From: Amycolatopsis sulphurea
GTDB taxonomy: Bacteria > Actinomycetota > Actinomycetes > Mycobacteriales > Pseudonocardiaceae
Assembly (NCBI RefSeq): GCF_002564045.1
Contig: NZ_PDJK01000002.1
Span: 2,108,001-2,172,000 of the forward strand
Length of the DNA: 64,000 nt
Reading direction: 5' to 3'
A program made the position numbers and the translations under genes. The notes under the pieces were generated by a model. That model did no database searches, had not been told where the DNA came from, and was given only the letters and a program-made list of their open reading frames with translations. Shown one piece after another: positions 1 to 8,358 of the stretch; the first letter of the stretch is position 1; the number at the start of each line of letters is the position of its first letter.

Positions 1-1824
1 CGTGAGGATCGGCGGCTGCAGCGACGCCTTGGCGATCAACCACCCGGACGTCGCGGTGAGCGCGATTCCGGCCAGCAAGGCGACCGCGCCGAGGACGGCA
101 CCGCCGAGCAACCGACGATCCATCACCAGCCGCCACGGCAACGGCTTCTGCCCGGGCAATTCATCCACAGGGTTTTCCACAGCACGTAACGGCTTTTCAT
201 CCACAACCGTGACGGCTGTGGAACGTTCGTGCGCGGCAATCACCGCGGCCGCCCCGTTCGCGACCGCCTTGTCCACAGCGTCGAGAACCCGGCGGGCGTT
301 GGCTTCGTCGAGGTGGGCGGTCGGCTCGTCCAGCAGGAGCAGCCACGCCCCGGAACGCACTCGCAGCAACGCCCGTGCCACCGCGACGCGCTGCCGCTGG
401 CCGAGCGAAAGCTGGTCGACCGGACGGTCCGCTAGGCCGGACAATCCCAGGTCAACGAGCATTTCACCGATGTCCGCACCGGCGACGGCCAGTTCTTCGC
501 GCACGGTGCCGCCAGTAAAGACCGGCGACTGCGGCACCCAAGCGACGTCCGCGCGCCACCGTGCGAGATCGACGTCCGGAAGGGGAACGCCGCCGATTTG
601 CACCGAACCGTCATAGGACGGCACGAATCCCAGCAACGTCGCCAAAGTGGTCGATTTTCCGCCACCGCTGGGCGCGCGCAACCACACGATCTCCCCTCGC
701 CGTACCGAAAAGCTCTCACCGTCGGGAGCAAACCCCTGGCGTCGAGCGACTTTCAGGTCAGCGACGACCAACGATCCATCGGGCGCGGTCCGGTTTCCCG
801 CGGGCGGAGCCGGTTCCGCGAGTACCGCGCTCACCCGGCAGACCGCTTCCACCCCGTCCTCACTCGCGTGGAACGCCGCGCCGACCGCACGGATCGGCTG
901 GTAGCACTCGGGTGCCAGGATCAGCACGGCCAGCCCGACAGCCAGCGGCAACGATCCCGAAACCAGCCGGACACCGATCACCACGGCGACGAGCGCGACC
1001 GACAACGTGGCCGCCAGTTCGAGCACAAACGCCGAGGAAAACGCCACTCGTAACGTCTTCAACGTCGCACGCCGGTGGCGTTCCGACAGCTTCCGGACGG
1101 TCTCCGCCTGCACGCCGGCCCTCCGGAACGCGGTGAGCACCGGCAGCGCACGCACCAATTCGAGCAGGAGGCCGGACATCCGGTGCACCGCGTCTGTCGC
1201 CCCGGAAACCCGGTCCGCGGTGAACTTCCCTACCAGCACGGCGAAAAACGGCAACAGCGGAACAGTGCCGGCGATGATCACCGCGGACGGCCAATCTGTC
1301 CACAGGATCGCCGCGCCGGTAGCGAGAGGGACCACCGCAGCGGTAATCAGTGCCGGGAGATATTCACGGAAGTAGGCGTCGAGTGCATCGAGACCGCGGG
1401 TGACGAGCGTGGTGAGTTCGCCGTGCCCGCGCCGGGCGAGCCATTCCGGGCCGAGCTGAAGCGCGTGGTCCACCGCGCGGGCACGCAAGTCCCGCTGTGC
1501 CGTCGCAGCGGCGCGGGCCGACACTACGCGCACCGCCCAGCCGGCCAACGCTCGTCCGGCGACGAACGCGAACAGCGTGGCCAACTGGGCGGTACGACCC
1601 CCAGCACCGGAAGAGACAATGGACGCGAGCACGTCGGCCAGCAGAATTGCTTGCGCTACAACGAAAGCCGTGTTCAGCAGGGAGAGCAGCGCGACAAGGA
1701 TCAGCGCTCGGCGCGCGGCCGGCCCGAGTGCCGGGAGCGCGCCGAGCGGACCCTTGCCCGGCCGCACTGGGTCCACTGTGGACCACGTGGCGGAAAGGGG
1801 TGCGCGGCCGGGAAGCGTGGTCAC
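1..1824 (-). CDS. cydDC: CydDC fused heterodimeric-type ABC exporter (partial)
   Basis: ABC exporter needed to assemble cytochrome bd; the CydDC family moves thiols and/or haem across the membrane. 608 residues are visible and the gene runs off the window. The CydD half comes first: a six-helix membrane domain, Walker A APSGGGKST near residue 385, signature LSLGQRQR, and Walker B LLLLDEPTAHLD near 496. A second membrane domain then starts near residue 565 with TATSGWLIAKA, typical of the CydC N-terminus. The two halves are therefore one polypeptide, as in several actinomycetes. The GTG start overlaps the cydB stop in a GTGA, so translation is coupled. The linker between the halves holds several TTNTCCACA-like words, probably from Val-Asp and Val-Glu codons. 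Confidence 0.93.
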   Translation of the reverse strand, partial: MTTLPGRAPLSATWSTVDPVRPGKGPLGALPALGPAARRALILVALLSLLNTAFVVAQAILLADVLASIVSSGAGGRTAQLATLFAFVAGRALAGWAVRVVSARAAATAQRDLRARAVDHALQLGPEWLARRGHGELTTLVTRGLDALDAYFREYLPALITAAVVPLATGAAILWTDWPSAVIIAGTVPLLPFFAVLVGKFTADRVSGATDAVHRMSGLLLELVRALPVLTAFRRAGVQAETVRKLSERHRRATLKTLRVAFSSAFVLELAATLSVALVAVVIGVRLVSGSLPLAVGLAVLILAPECYQPIRAVGAAFHASEDGVEAVCRVSAVLAEPAPPAGNRTAPDGSLVVADLKVARRQGFAPDGESFSVRRGEIVWLRAPSGGGKSTTLATLLGFVPSYDGSVQIGGVPLPDVDLARWRADVAWVPQSPVFTGGTVREELAVAGADIGEMLVDLGLSGLADRPVDQLSLGQRQRVAVARALLRVRSGAWLLLLDEPTAHLDEANARRVLDAVDKAVANGAAAVIAAHERSTAVTVVDEKPLRAVENPVDELPGQKPLPWRLVMDRRLLGGAVLGAVALLAGIALTATSGWLIAKASLQPPILT

Positions 1825-2828
1825 GGTGCGTGCACCGCCGGGATGTGCTGCACACCAATGCGCTTGCGGAAGACCCAATAGGTCCACCCCTGGTAGATCA
1901 GGACCACCGGGGCACCGAACGCGCCGACCCAGGTGATCACCTTCAGCGCGTACGGGCTGGCTGCCGCGTGCGCGATGGTCAGCGAGTTCGCCGGGTCACC
2001 GGTGGACGGGAGGACGTTCGGGTACAGCGCCCCGAAGAACGTGACCGCCGACGCGGCGATCAGCACGCCGAGCGCGGCAAACGCCTGGCCATCCCGGTCG
2101 GCGTACAGCCGCAGCCAGGCCACGACTCCGGCAAGGACGCTGACCACAAGTGAGAGGAGTGTCCACAGCGCACCTTGGCGGGCCTGCACGAGGATGAGGA
2201 ACGCGAGCATCGGCAGCAGCCCGATCGGCAGTATCCGCATGGCCAGCGTCCTTGCGCGGGCACGGAGTTCGCCGGTGGTCTTGAGGGTGAGGAACGCCGC
2301 GCCGTGCACGAGCGAGAATCCGACCACGGCGAGCGCGCCGAGCAGGGTGTCCCACCGCACCGCTTCGAAGGCCGAGCCCACCCGGTTGCCTTGCGGATCG
2401 AGCGGCAACCCGAGCACGGTCGTGGCCAGCAGGAGCCCGACTCCCAGCGGCGGCGCCCAGGAGCCGATCATGATCACGCGGTCCCAGGTCCGGCGCCAGC
2501 GCTCGGAATCCACCTTGCCGCGATACTCGAAGGCGACCCCGCGCCCGATCAGCGCGAGCAGAATGAGCAGCAGTGGAAGGTACGCCCCGGAGAACAGCGA
2601 GGCGTACCAACCGGGGAACGCGGCGAACGTCGCCCCCGCGGCCACGATCAGCCAGACCTCGTTTCCGTCCCAGACCGGGCCGATGGTGTTGACCATGACC
2701 CGCCGCTCGGTGTTGCTCCGCCCGAGTACCGGCAGCAGCATCCCCACCCCGAAGTCGAACCCTTCGAGGAACAAATACCCCAGCCAGAACAGCGCGATGA
2801 TCGCGAACCAAACCGTTTCGAGCGTCAT
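1821..2828 (-). CDS. cydB: Cytochrome bd ubiquinol/menaquinol oxidase subunit II
   Basis: Subunit II of the high-affinity terminal oxidase, an integral membrane protein of 335 residues. It begins MTLETVWFAIIALFWLGYLF and has the FLEGFDFGVGMLLPVL segment typical of CydB, with GPVWDGNEVWL near residue 50. I chose the ATG at 2828 because this is the family N-terminus; an upstream extension of 14 residues has no family resemblance. Its partner cydA lies upstream on the same strand, but the 282-bp gap is unusually long and holds DnaA-box-like words. The stop overlaps the start of cydDC. Confidence 0.95.
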   Translation of the reverse strand: MTLETVWFAIIALFWLGYLFLEGFDFGVGMLLPVLGRSNTERRVMVNTIGPVWDGNEVWLIVAAGATFAAFPGWYASLFSGAYLPLLLILLALIGRGVAFEYRGKVDSERWRRTWDRVIMIGSWAPPLGVGLLLATTVLGLPLDPQGNRVGSAFEAVRWDTLLGALAVVGFSLVHGAAFLTLKTTGELRARARTLAMRILPIGLLPMLAFLILVQARQGALWTLLSLVVSVLAGVVAWLRLYADRDGQAFAALGVLIAASAVTFFGALYPNVLPSTGDPANSLTIAHAAASPYALKVITWVGAFGAPVVLIYQGWTYWVFRKRIGVQHIPAVHAP

Positions 2829-3110
2829 CGCCCAGCACCTCCCCCAACCACGTCGCACGGAGTTATCCACAACCCGGCAGGTTGTCCACAGATTCGCTGT
2901 GGGTAACCCGTGAGAGCAATCACCCGACTACACTGGGTGCGGGGCCGTCCCCCGGGACGGGTGGGGGCTGCGTTGGGGACGACTGCGCCATCGGAGCCGG
3001 CAGCAGCGAGAGCAGCGGCGGCAGCGGCAGCGAAACCCGGCCGGCCCGGCAAGGCCCCCATCGAGAAGGTGGCCGGTGAGATGGGCCGCACCCATCCCCA
3101 TTCCACCGGG
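2829..3110. other. cydA-cydB spacer
   Basis: 282 bp with no gene I can support. Plus-strand codons over the middle read as an Ala-rich stretch that would run antisense into cydA; it looks like compositional noise. The part nearest cydB carries a cluster of DnaA-box-like words. Confidence 0.5.
2863..2906. promoter_or_regulatory. Cluster of three DnaA-box-like nonamers
   Basis: TTATCCACA at 2863-2871 equals the E. coli consensus box. TTGTCCACA at 2882-2890 equals the box preferred in high-GC actinomycetes. TTACCCACA lies on the other strand at 2898-2906. All three fall within 44 bp, just upstream of cydB. They could bind DnaA and tie cyd expression to replication, or titrate DnaA; binding is inferred only from sequence. 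Confidence 0.45.
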
Positions 3111-4598
3111 TCAGTAGGCGAACGAAAGGGCATCGTCATCGGAGTCTTCCTTCGAGGAGGACGGGGTGGGTGGCATGACCGCGTCGACGCCGCCGCGGAT
3201 GTACTTGTGCATGAGGTACAGCTCGACCACGCCCAGGACCAGGTAAAGCGCGGTCAGCGCGATCAGTGAAGTCAGCACCTCACCGGCGGTCAGCTTCGAG
3301 ACCGCCTGCGCGGTGAACATCCACATGCCCTCCACGCCGGTCGGGTTGGGCGCGACCACGAACGGCTGACGACCCATCTCGGTGAAGATCCAGCCGGCGC
3401 TGTTGCCGATGAACGGGGTCGCGATGCCACCCAGCACGAGCAGCGGGAACCACCGGTTGCCCGGAATCCGGCCGCGGCGGGTGAGCCACAGCGCCAGCAC
3501 GCCGATCCCGGCCGAGATCGCGCCGAAGCCGATCATCACGCGGAATCCCCAGTAGGTCACCGGCAGGTTCGGCACGTAGTCGATCGGTTTTCCGGCCAGC
3601 GGACCGAGATCCGGGTCGTTCGGATAGTTCGTGCCGTACTTCGCCTGGTACTCGCCGACGAGGTTCTCCACCCCCTTGACCTCGGTGGAGAAGTCGTTGT
3701 GCGCGAGGAACGACAGCAACGCCGGCACGGTGAAGGTCTTGACGTCCTCGCAGTTCGCGTTCGCCACGTCGCCGATCGCGAGAATCGAGAAGCTCGCCGG
3801 TTTTTCCGTGTGGCACAACGCTTCCGCCGAAGCCATCTTCATCGGCTGCTGCTCGAACATCAGTTTGCCCTGGGTATCGCCGGTGATCGCCAGCACCGCG
3901 AACGCGACGACCCCGACCCAGCCACCCAGCCGCAGCGAGGAACGCCACACGTCGCGGTGCTCGTCCGACGCGGTGCGCTTGCGCCACAGGTGCCAGCCCG
4001 CGACCCCGACCAGGAACGCCGCTGCCACCGAGAAGGCGCCCGCCAGCGTGTGCGGGATCGCGGCCAGCGCGGTGTTGTTCGTGAGCACGGCGCCGATCGA
4101 GTTCATCGTCGGCTTGCCGTTCACGAATTCGACACCCACCGGGTGCTGCATCCACGAATTCGCCGCCAGGATGAAATAGGCCGAGGCCACCGTCGCCAGC
4201 GAGAACGCCCACGCGCACGCCAGGTGCACCTTCTTGGGCAGCCGGTCCCAGCCGAATATCCACAGGCCGAGGAAGGTCGACTCGACGAAGAACGCGACCA
4301 GTCCCTCCATCGCCAGTGGCGCGCCGAAGACATCACCGACGAACCGCGAGTAGGCGCTCCAGGTCATGCCGAACTGGAACTCCTGCACGATGCCGGTGAC
4401 CACGCCCATCGCGAAGTTGATCAGCAGCAGCTTGCCCCAGAACTTCGTCATCTTGAGGTGCCGCGATTTCCCGGTGCGCACCCACGCGGTCTGCATGGCC
4501 GCGACGAGCACCGAGAGCCCGATGGTCAGCGGGACCATCAGGAAGTGGTAGACGGTGGTGATGCCGAACTGCCACCGCGCGAGCTCCAGGACATCCAC
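3111..4598 (-). CDS. cydA: Cytochrome bd oxidase subunit I
   Basis: Haem-carrying subunit I of cytochrome bd, 495 residues, multi-pass membrane protein that oxidises quinol and reduces oxygen. The start is a GTG giving VDVLELARWQFGITTVYHF, the standard actinobacterial CydA N-terminus with its haem-ligand histidine, preceded by AGGA eight bases upstream. An alternative 47-residue extension has no family match. The quinol-site motif reads GRQPF near residue 410, where many families have GRQPW. A 22-nt perfect hairpin lies 56 nt upstream. First gene of cydA-cydB-cydDC, normally induced at low oxygen. Confidence 0.96.
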   Translation of the reverse strand: MDVLELARWQFGITTVYHFLMVPLTIGLSVLVAAMQTAWVRTGKSRHLKMTKFWGKLLLINFAMGVVTGIVQEFQFGMTWSAYSRFVGDVFGAPLAMEGLVAFFVESTFLGLWIFGWDRLPKKVHLACAWAFSLATVASAYFILAANSWMQHPVGVEFVNGKPTMNSIGAVLTNNTALAAIPHTLAGAFSVAAAFLVGVAGWHLWRKRTASDEHRDVWRSSLRLGGWVGVVAFAVLAITGDTQGKLMFEQQPMKMASAEALCHTEKPASFSILAIGDVANANCEDVKTFTVPALLSFLAHNDFSTEVKGVENLVGEYQAKYGTNYPNDPDLGPLAGKPIDYVPNLPVTYWGFRVMIGFGAISAGIGVLALWLTRRGRIPGNRWFPLLVLGGIATPFIGNSAGWIFTEMGRQPFVVAPNPTGVEGMWMFTAQAVSKLTAGEVLTSLIALTALYLVLGVVELYLMHKYIRGGVDAVMPPTPSSSKEDSDDDALSFAY

Positions 4599-4653
4599 GT
4601 GTCCGATCCTGCGCGCGAGCCCGTTCCCGAGCCAGTTCAACACGTCCTGAACC

Positions 4654-4675
4654 GTGCGGGACCAACGTCCCGCAC
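4654..4675 (-). promoter_or_regulatory. Perfect inverted repeat in the cydA leader
   Basis: GTGCGGGAC, four bases, then GTCCCGCAC, all perfect. It lies 56 nt before the cydA GTG, with a weaker GTTCA/TGAAC repeat (4635-4652) nearer the gene. It does not fit the Rex operator I know (TGTGAAC-type). It may be an operator or an RNA hairpin. Confidence 0.45.
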
Positions 4676-4790
4676 CACCATCCGCGGCAGAACCCGGACA
4701 TGCCGCCCGGCCAGGGCGCCGCTCCAGGGTCGTGCACAACCGGGACCGGCTGGGGACAACTCGTGACTACGCCCGATCAGGTGGCCGGGC

Positions 4791-5111
4791 TCAGCGGGTC
4801 TCGTCCACCAGCCACCCCAGATACCGCGGGCTGCCGCCGATGATCGGCATGACCACCACCTCGGGCAGGTCGTAGGTGTGCCGCACGTTGAGGAACTCCT
4901 CCAGCGCACCCGCCCGATCCGCGGGCGTCTTGCACTCGATTCGCCACTCGGTCCCGGTCTGCACCTCACCCTCCCACCGGAAAATGCTGGTGATCGGGCC
5001 GACGATCTGGGCGCATGCGGCGAGCCGGGCCTCGACCGCGCTTGCGGCGAGCGTGCGAGCAGCGGCCTCGGAGTCGGCTGTCGTGAGGACGACGACGTGG
5101 TCAGCAGGCAT
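4791..5111 (-). CDS. cutA: CutA1 divalent-cation tolerance family protein
   Basis: Small trimeric cytosolic protein of 106 residues. The CutA1 family is linked to divalent metal tolerance, though its real function is unsettled. Family features are clear: the ARLAACAQIVGPITSIFRWEG strand block, the ECKT segment near residue 61, and RHTYDLPEVVVMPI near the end. Single gene, divergent from the UPF0016 transporter. The sequence between the two starts (5112-5282) shows no operator I can name. Confidence 0.9.
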   Translation of the reverse strand: MPADHVVVLTTADSEAAARTLAASAVEARLAACAQIVGPITSIFRWEGEVQTGTEWRIECKTPADRAGALEEFLNVRHTYDLPEVVVMPIIGGSPRYLGWLVDETR

Positions 5112-5282
5112 GGCCGCACCGTACCGTACCCGGATTCCGGAATTCGGCGCACCGAAAAAAATAATCAGCCGACCCGGCGCAGCCTATTCACGCGACCGTA
5201 TCCGGCAATTCGAGAAACCCATCAGCTTGCCCCATTCCGAACCCGTCCTTTATCGTTGCAGCGAAAGGGGGTGTCACCGCTC

Positions 5283-5882
5283 ATGTCTGCCGCTCTGATA
5301 GCGCTTGCCAGCGCTTTCGGCCTGGTCCTGGCCGTCGAACTGCCGGACAAGACGCTCGTGGCCACCCTGGTGCTGACGACTCGATTCCGCGCCTGGCCGG
5401 TATTCGCCGGGGTCTGCGTGGCATTCGCTCTGCAATGTGTTATCGCGGTCGCATTCGGCAGTGTGCTCACCCTGCTTCCGGACACGTTGGTTTCAGTGCT
5501 GGTCGCTGTGATGTTCGGCATCGGCTCGTTCATGTTGCTGCATGAAGGCTTCCGCGAAGGCGACGAAGCAGGCGAAGACGCTTCGCGCTCGGGCCCGATC
5601 CGGCTGTCCTTCCTCCGCTCCGCGCTGACGTCCTTCGGAGTGCTGTTCGCAGCGGAGTGGGGAGACGCCTCGCAGCTTGCGACAGCCGGCCTCGTCGCGC
5701 GCATCGGCAACCCCGTCGCGGTCGGCATGGGCGCCTTCGTCGCGCTGGTGTCCGTCGCCGGGCTCGCAGTGTTCCTCGGCGCCAAGATCCGCAGCCGGAT
5801 CCGGCCGAAGCTGATCCAGCGCGCCGCCGGGTTCGTCTTCGCCGGCTTCGCAGTGTTCGCGTTGGCCCAGTTGATGTGGTGA
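5283..5882 (+). CDS. UPF0016/GDT1-TMEM165 family cation transporter
   Basis: 199-residue membrane protein with two homologous three-helix halves, each carrying the acidic family motif: ELPDKT near residue 19 and EWGDASQ near residue 127. UPF0016 members export manganese or exchange calcium/manganese for protons, so a manganese efflux role is likely. I chose the ATG at 5283 because the hydrophobic N-terminus starts there and a GAAAGGGGG ribosome site precedes it; longer readings run into non-family sequence. I looked for a yybP-ykoY manganese riboswitch upstream and saw none. Confidence 0.88.
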   Translation: MSAALIALASAFGLVLAVELPDKTLVATLVLTTRFRAWPVFAGVCVAFALQCVIAVAFGSVLTLLPDTLVSVLVAVMFGIGSFMLLHEGFREGDEAGEDASRSGPIRLSFLRSALTSFGVLFAAEWGDASQLATAGLVARIGNPVAVGMGAFVALVSVAGLAVFLGAKIRSRIRPKLIQRAAGFVFAGFAVFALAQLMW

Positions 5883-5939
5883 CCGCGCTACGGCGGTTTC
5901 ACAGGAACAGCAGCTAACCTCTGTACAACCCGTGGATGA

Positions 5940-5976
5940 GGGCAAGGTGAACCGGCGGTGAAGCCGGGCCTTGCCC
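5940..5976 (+). terminator. Bipartite hairpin between the UPF0016 and DUF998 genes
   Basis: Outer stem GGGCAAGG/CCTTGCCC (5940-5947 with 5969-5976) encloses an inner stem CCGGC/GCCGG (5952-5956 with 5963-5967). No long U tract follows. It sits 57 bases after one stop and 27 before the next start, so it is either a terminator or a leader structure of the DUF998 gene. Confidence 0.45.
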
Positions 5977-6003
5977 TTTGCCATGACCGCAGAGGAGCAA
6001 CCC

Positions 6004-6672
6004 GTGCCGACGTCCGCGATTCCGCGCACGGCCGTGTCCCCCGTACACGGCCGGCTCGCGCTCGTGGGTATCGGTGTCGCCGTAGTGATCGCAGCCGAGC
6101 TACACCTGCGGCTGTCGACGCAAGTCAGCCCGGTGTGGCAGACGCTGTCCGAGTACGTCTACGGCCGGCTCGGCCACCGCTCCGCGGCGCCGCTGTTCGG
6201 CGCCATGTGCCTAGCGCTCGCCCTGGGATCACTGGCGCTGCTCGCCGGGCTGGTGCGGGCACGGCGTTCCCCCGCCGTCGTCGTGCTGCTTGGCGTGTGG
6301 TGCGCGGGCCTCACAGTGTGTGCGACGGTCCCGGTCGATCCAGACGGGCAAGCACGCACCTTCGACGGACAGCTGCACAACGTCGCCGCGCTCACCGCGT
6401 TCCTGGCACTGCCGACAGCCGCGTTGCTACTCACCCGTCGCGGCCAATCGACCTGTCCGTGGGAACAGCGCCGCACAGCAACCCGCTGCCTAGCCGTCGG
6501 CAGCTTCGCGAGCGTCGCAGTGGTTCTCGGCGGGTTCGTGCTGACGCTGCTCACCGGCCCGACGCAGCAAGAGGTGACGCTCGGCCTGTTCGAGCGCCTG
6601 CTGTTCACCGTCGACCTGGCGCTGCTGCTCACCATGGTCCGGCCGCTGCTCGCCGTCTCCCGGAAGGCTTAA
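6004..6672 (+). CDS. DUF998-type membrane protein
   Basis: 222-residue protein with about six hydrophobic helices, resembling the DUF998 family; function unknown. The GTG start at 6004 has an AGAGGAG ribosome site six bases upstream. In-frame TTG 5971 and ATG 5983 lack one, and TTG 5971 lies inside the hairpin. The sequence opens with a short polar tail, then VHGRLALVGIGVAVVIAAEL, and STQVSPVWQTLSEYVYG resembles the conserved first loop of DUF998 proteins. It converges on the IclR gene with a four-base overlap of stop codons. Confidence 0.75.
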   Translation: MPTSAIPRTAVSPVHGRLALVGIGVAVVIAAELHLRLSTQVSPVWQTLSEYVYGRLGHRSAAPLFGAMCLALALGSLALLAGLVRARRSPAVVVLLGVWCAGLTVCATVPVDPDGQARTFDGQLHNVAALTAFLALPTAALLLTRRGQSTCPWEQRRTATRCLAVGSFASVAVVLGGFVLTLLTGPTQQEVTLGLFERLLFTVDLALLLTMVRPLLAVSRKA

Positions 6673-7307
6673 GCGTCGACGCGCAGTACCTCGGCGAGCT
6701 TCTTCGCCGCGGCCACGACCTGCGGCCCGACGACGCTGCTGTCGAACTGTTCCAACGAGACGACGCCAACGCTCGCGCGTAGCCCTGCGACGCCGCGGAC
6801 CGGCGCAGCCACGCCCGACGCACCGGCTTCGAGTTCGCCGGTGGAGCTGACCCAGCCGTCACCGCCAGGCCGCAACGCCATCGCACGCCCTGCCGCGCCC
6901 GCGTTGAGCGAGTGACGGCTGCCCACGCGGTAGGCAACGTGGTAGTGCGTCCAAGACGGCTCCACCACGGCGACAGCCTGCGCCTGATCGCCCTGCGCCA
7001 CCGTCAGGTGCGCTGTCGCACCGACAGCCTCCGCAAGCTCGCGAAGCACCGGACGAGCTGCTTCGCGAAGCTGAGGGAGCACCTGTCCGGCGAGACGCAG
7101 TACGCCGATGCCCAACCGCACCTTCGTGCCGTCGCGCCAGATCAGGCCACGCTCGGTCAACGGAACCAGCAGCCGGTACACCGCTGCCCGGCTCGCACCG
7201 ATCGTGACCGCCAGCTCGGAGATGGTCGCCGCCTGATCTCCCGAGTCGGCCACCGCCTGCAACAGCGCCAGCCCCCGGTCGAGGGTCAGCGACCCCTCCC
7301 GGCTCAC
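6669..7307 (-). CDS. IclR-family transcriptional regulator
   Basis: 212 residues. N-terminal winged helix-turn-helix: LTLDRGLALLQAVADSG..ATISELAVTIGASRAAVYRLL, residues 7-50. It is followed by a small-molecule-binding IclR domain with an internal HSLNAGAAGRAM segment. Shorter than many IclR proteins (about 250), with a compact effector domain. The GTG start overlaps the stop of the upstream gene (GTGA), so the two are co-transcribed and coupled. The effector is unknown. Confidence 0.85.
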   Translation of the reverse strand: MSREGSLTLDRGLALLQAVADSGDQAATISELAVTIGASRAAVYRLLVPLTERGLIWRDGTKVRLGIGVLRLAGQVLPQLREAARPVLRELAEAVGATAHLTVAQGDQAQAVAVVEPSWTHYHVAYRVGSRHSLNAGAAGRAMALRPGGDGWVSSTGELEAGASGVAAPVRGVAGLRASVGVVSLEQFDSSVVGPQVVAAAKKLAEVLRVDA

Positions 7308-8197
7308 AACAGCTCGAGTTCGCCCAGGTCGGCTACCGGCTCGTCGAACGAAGCCGCCGCGTACGAAGCGAAGAGCTCTCGAACCGACTTCGCAGCCGGC
7401 TCTGGCAACGAGCGTGCTTCGTCGGCCAGCGACTGACCGTCCGTCGATTCCAGCGCTTCGCGCACGTCGCCGCCAGACAGGCAGCGCGCGGCAGCGACGA
7501 GGATGTTGAGGAAGCCATGGTGGGTGAAGCCGCTACCCGGGTCGACGTGCCGGACCGCGCGGTGCAGGCTGTTCGTCGCCTTGAACGACGCTCCGGGCGC
7601 GCCGCTGACCACCGACAGGAAATCCGCGACCTCGTCCACGCTGGGGAAGTTCTCACCCGCCTGTCCGCCACAGCGGATCTTCGGCCAGCTGCCGTGCTCG
7701 ATCACCTTGCGTACGCCGTCCAGCCAGCCGACGCCGCGACGCGGCTCGACCACCCGGATGACGTCCTCGGGCACGAATTCCGAGACCCGCTCCAGCCACA
7801 CCTCGTCGACGTCGGACGGCGCGGGCATCTCCACCATCCGCAGCGACAGCAGCTCACTGCGCGACTCGACGATCGAGATGGCCTTCGGCACGCCGCCGAG
7901 GCCGGTATCGATGATCAGGGACAGCGGCAACGGCTCCTTCGGCTTGATCTTGATCAGCTCGGTGATCAACTCGGGCAACCGGGAAGCCTGGCAGAGGAAA
8001 ACTCCGAGCACCCCCGCGTGTTCTCCGGCGCGCGAAGCGAAGTGCGCACGGAGAGCGTCGGGCATTGCGGCGTCCGCGGGCGGGAACAACGCCGAGTCAT
8101 CGACGAGCCGCGCGAACAGGGGCGGAATTCCACGAGGGCCGGGGGGCGTGAGTTCCACAGCGCTTGACACGACTGACACGCTAGTAGCGTACGACAT
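7304..8197 (-). CDS. Conserved protein of unknown function, partner of the IclR regulator
   Basis: 297 residues from the ATG at 8197. I do not recognise a family. It looks soluble, with no signal peptide or membrane segment. Notable segments are LFARLVDDSALFPPADAAMP near the N-terminus, LPLSLIIDTG near 120, and an His-rich SLHRAVRHVDPGSGFTHHGF near 215-235. The alternating beta strands (SLIIDTG, DVIRVVEP, KIRCGG) suggest a TIM-barrel-like enzyme, which is only a guess. The start is uncertain, as no ribosome site is visible before the ATG. It is coupled to the downstream IclR gene. Confidence 0.7.
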   Translation of the reverse strand: MSYATSVSVVSSAVELTPPGPRGIPPLFARLVDDSALFPPADAAMPDALRAHFASRAGEHAGVLGVFLCQASRLPELITELIKIKPKEPLPLSLIIDTGLGGVPKAISIVESRSELLSLRMVEMPAPSDVDEVWLERVSEFVPEDVIRVVEPRRGVGWLDGVRKVIEHGSWPKIRCGGQAGENFPSVDEVADFLSVVSGAPGASFKATNSLHRAVRHVDPGSGFTHHGFLNILVAAARCLSGGDVREALESTDGQSLADEARSLPEPAAKSVRELFASYAAASFDEPVADLGELELL

Positions 8198-8325
8198 GAG
8201 GACAAAATCGTTCGCTCTGCGGACACCCTCAGCGAGTCCCGGAGCCAGGCACCAAGGCCTCCGCGGCGGACCAGACCACTCTGAGTGAACCCCCGTGGGA
8301 TCCACCCTTCCCAAGACCGGGATAG

Positions 8326-8344
8326 TCAGGTTAGGCTCACCTAA
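8326..8344 (+). promoter_or_regulatory. IdeR/DmdR iron box
   Basis: TCAGGTTAGGCTCACCTAA matches 17 of 19 positions of the actinobacterial iron box TTAGGTTAGGCTAACCTAA. It lies 15 bases before the GTG of the DUF2470 gene, overlapping the likely promoter, which predicts repression by iron-loaded IdeR/DmdR. Confidence 0.85.
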
Positions 8345-8358
8345 GTAGGAGGTGAGCC

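Noticed and set aside
2910..3269. Plus-strand ORF of 119 codons in the cydA-cydB spacer
   Set aside because: Ala-rich middle, no convincing start, and it runs antisense into the cydA 3' end. Compositional artefact more likely than a gene.
5160..5283. yybP-ykoY manganese riboswitch before the UPF0016 gene
   Set aside because: Looked for because of the gene family, but the conserved loop sequences are not present.
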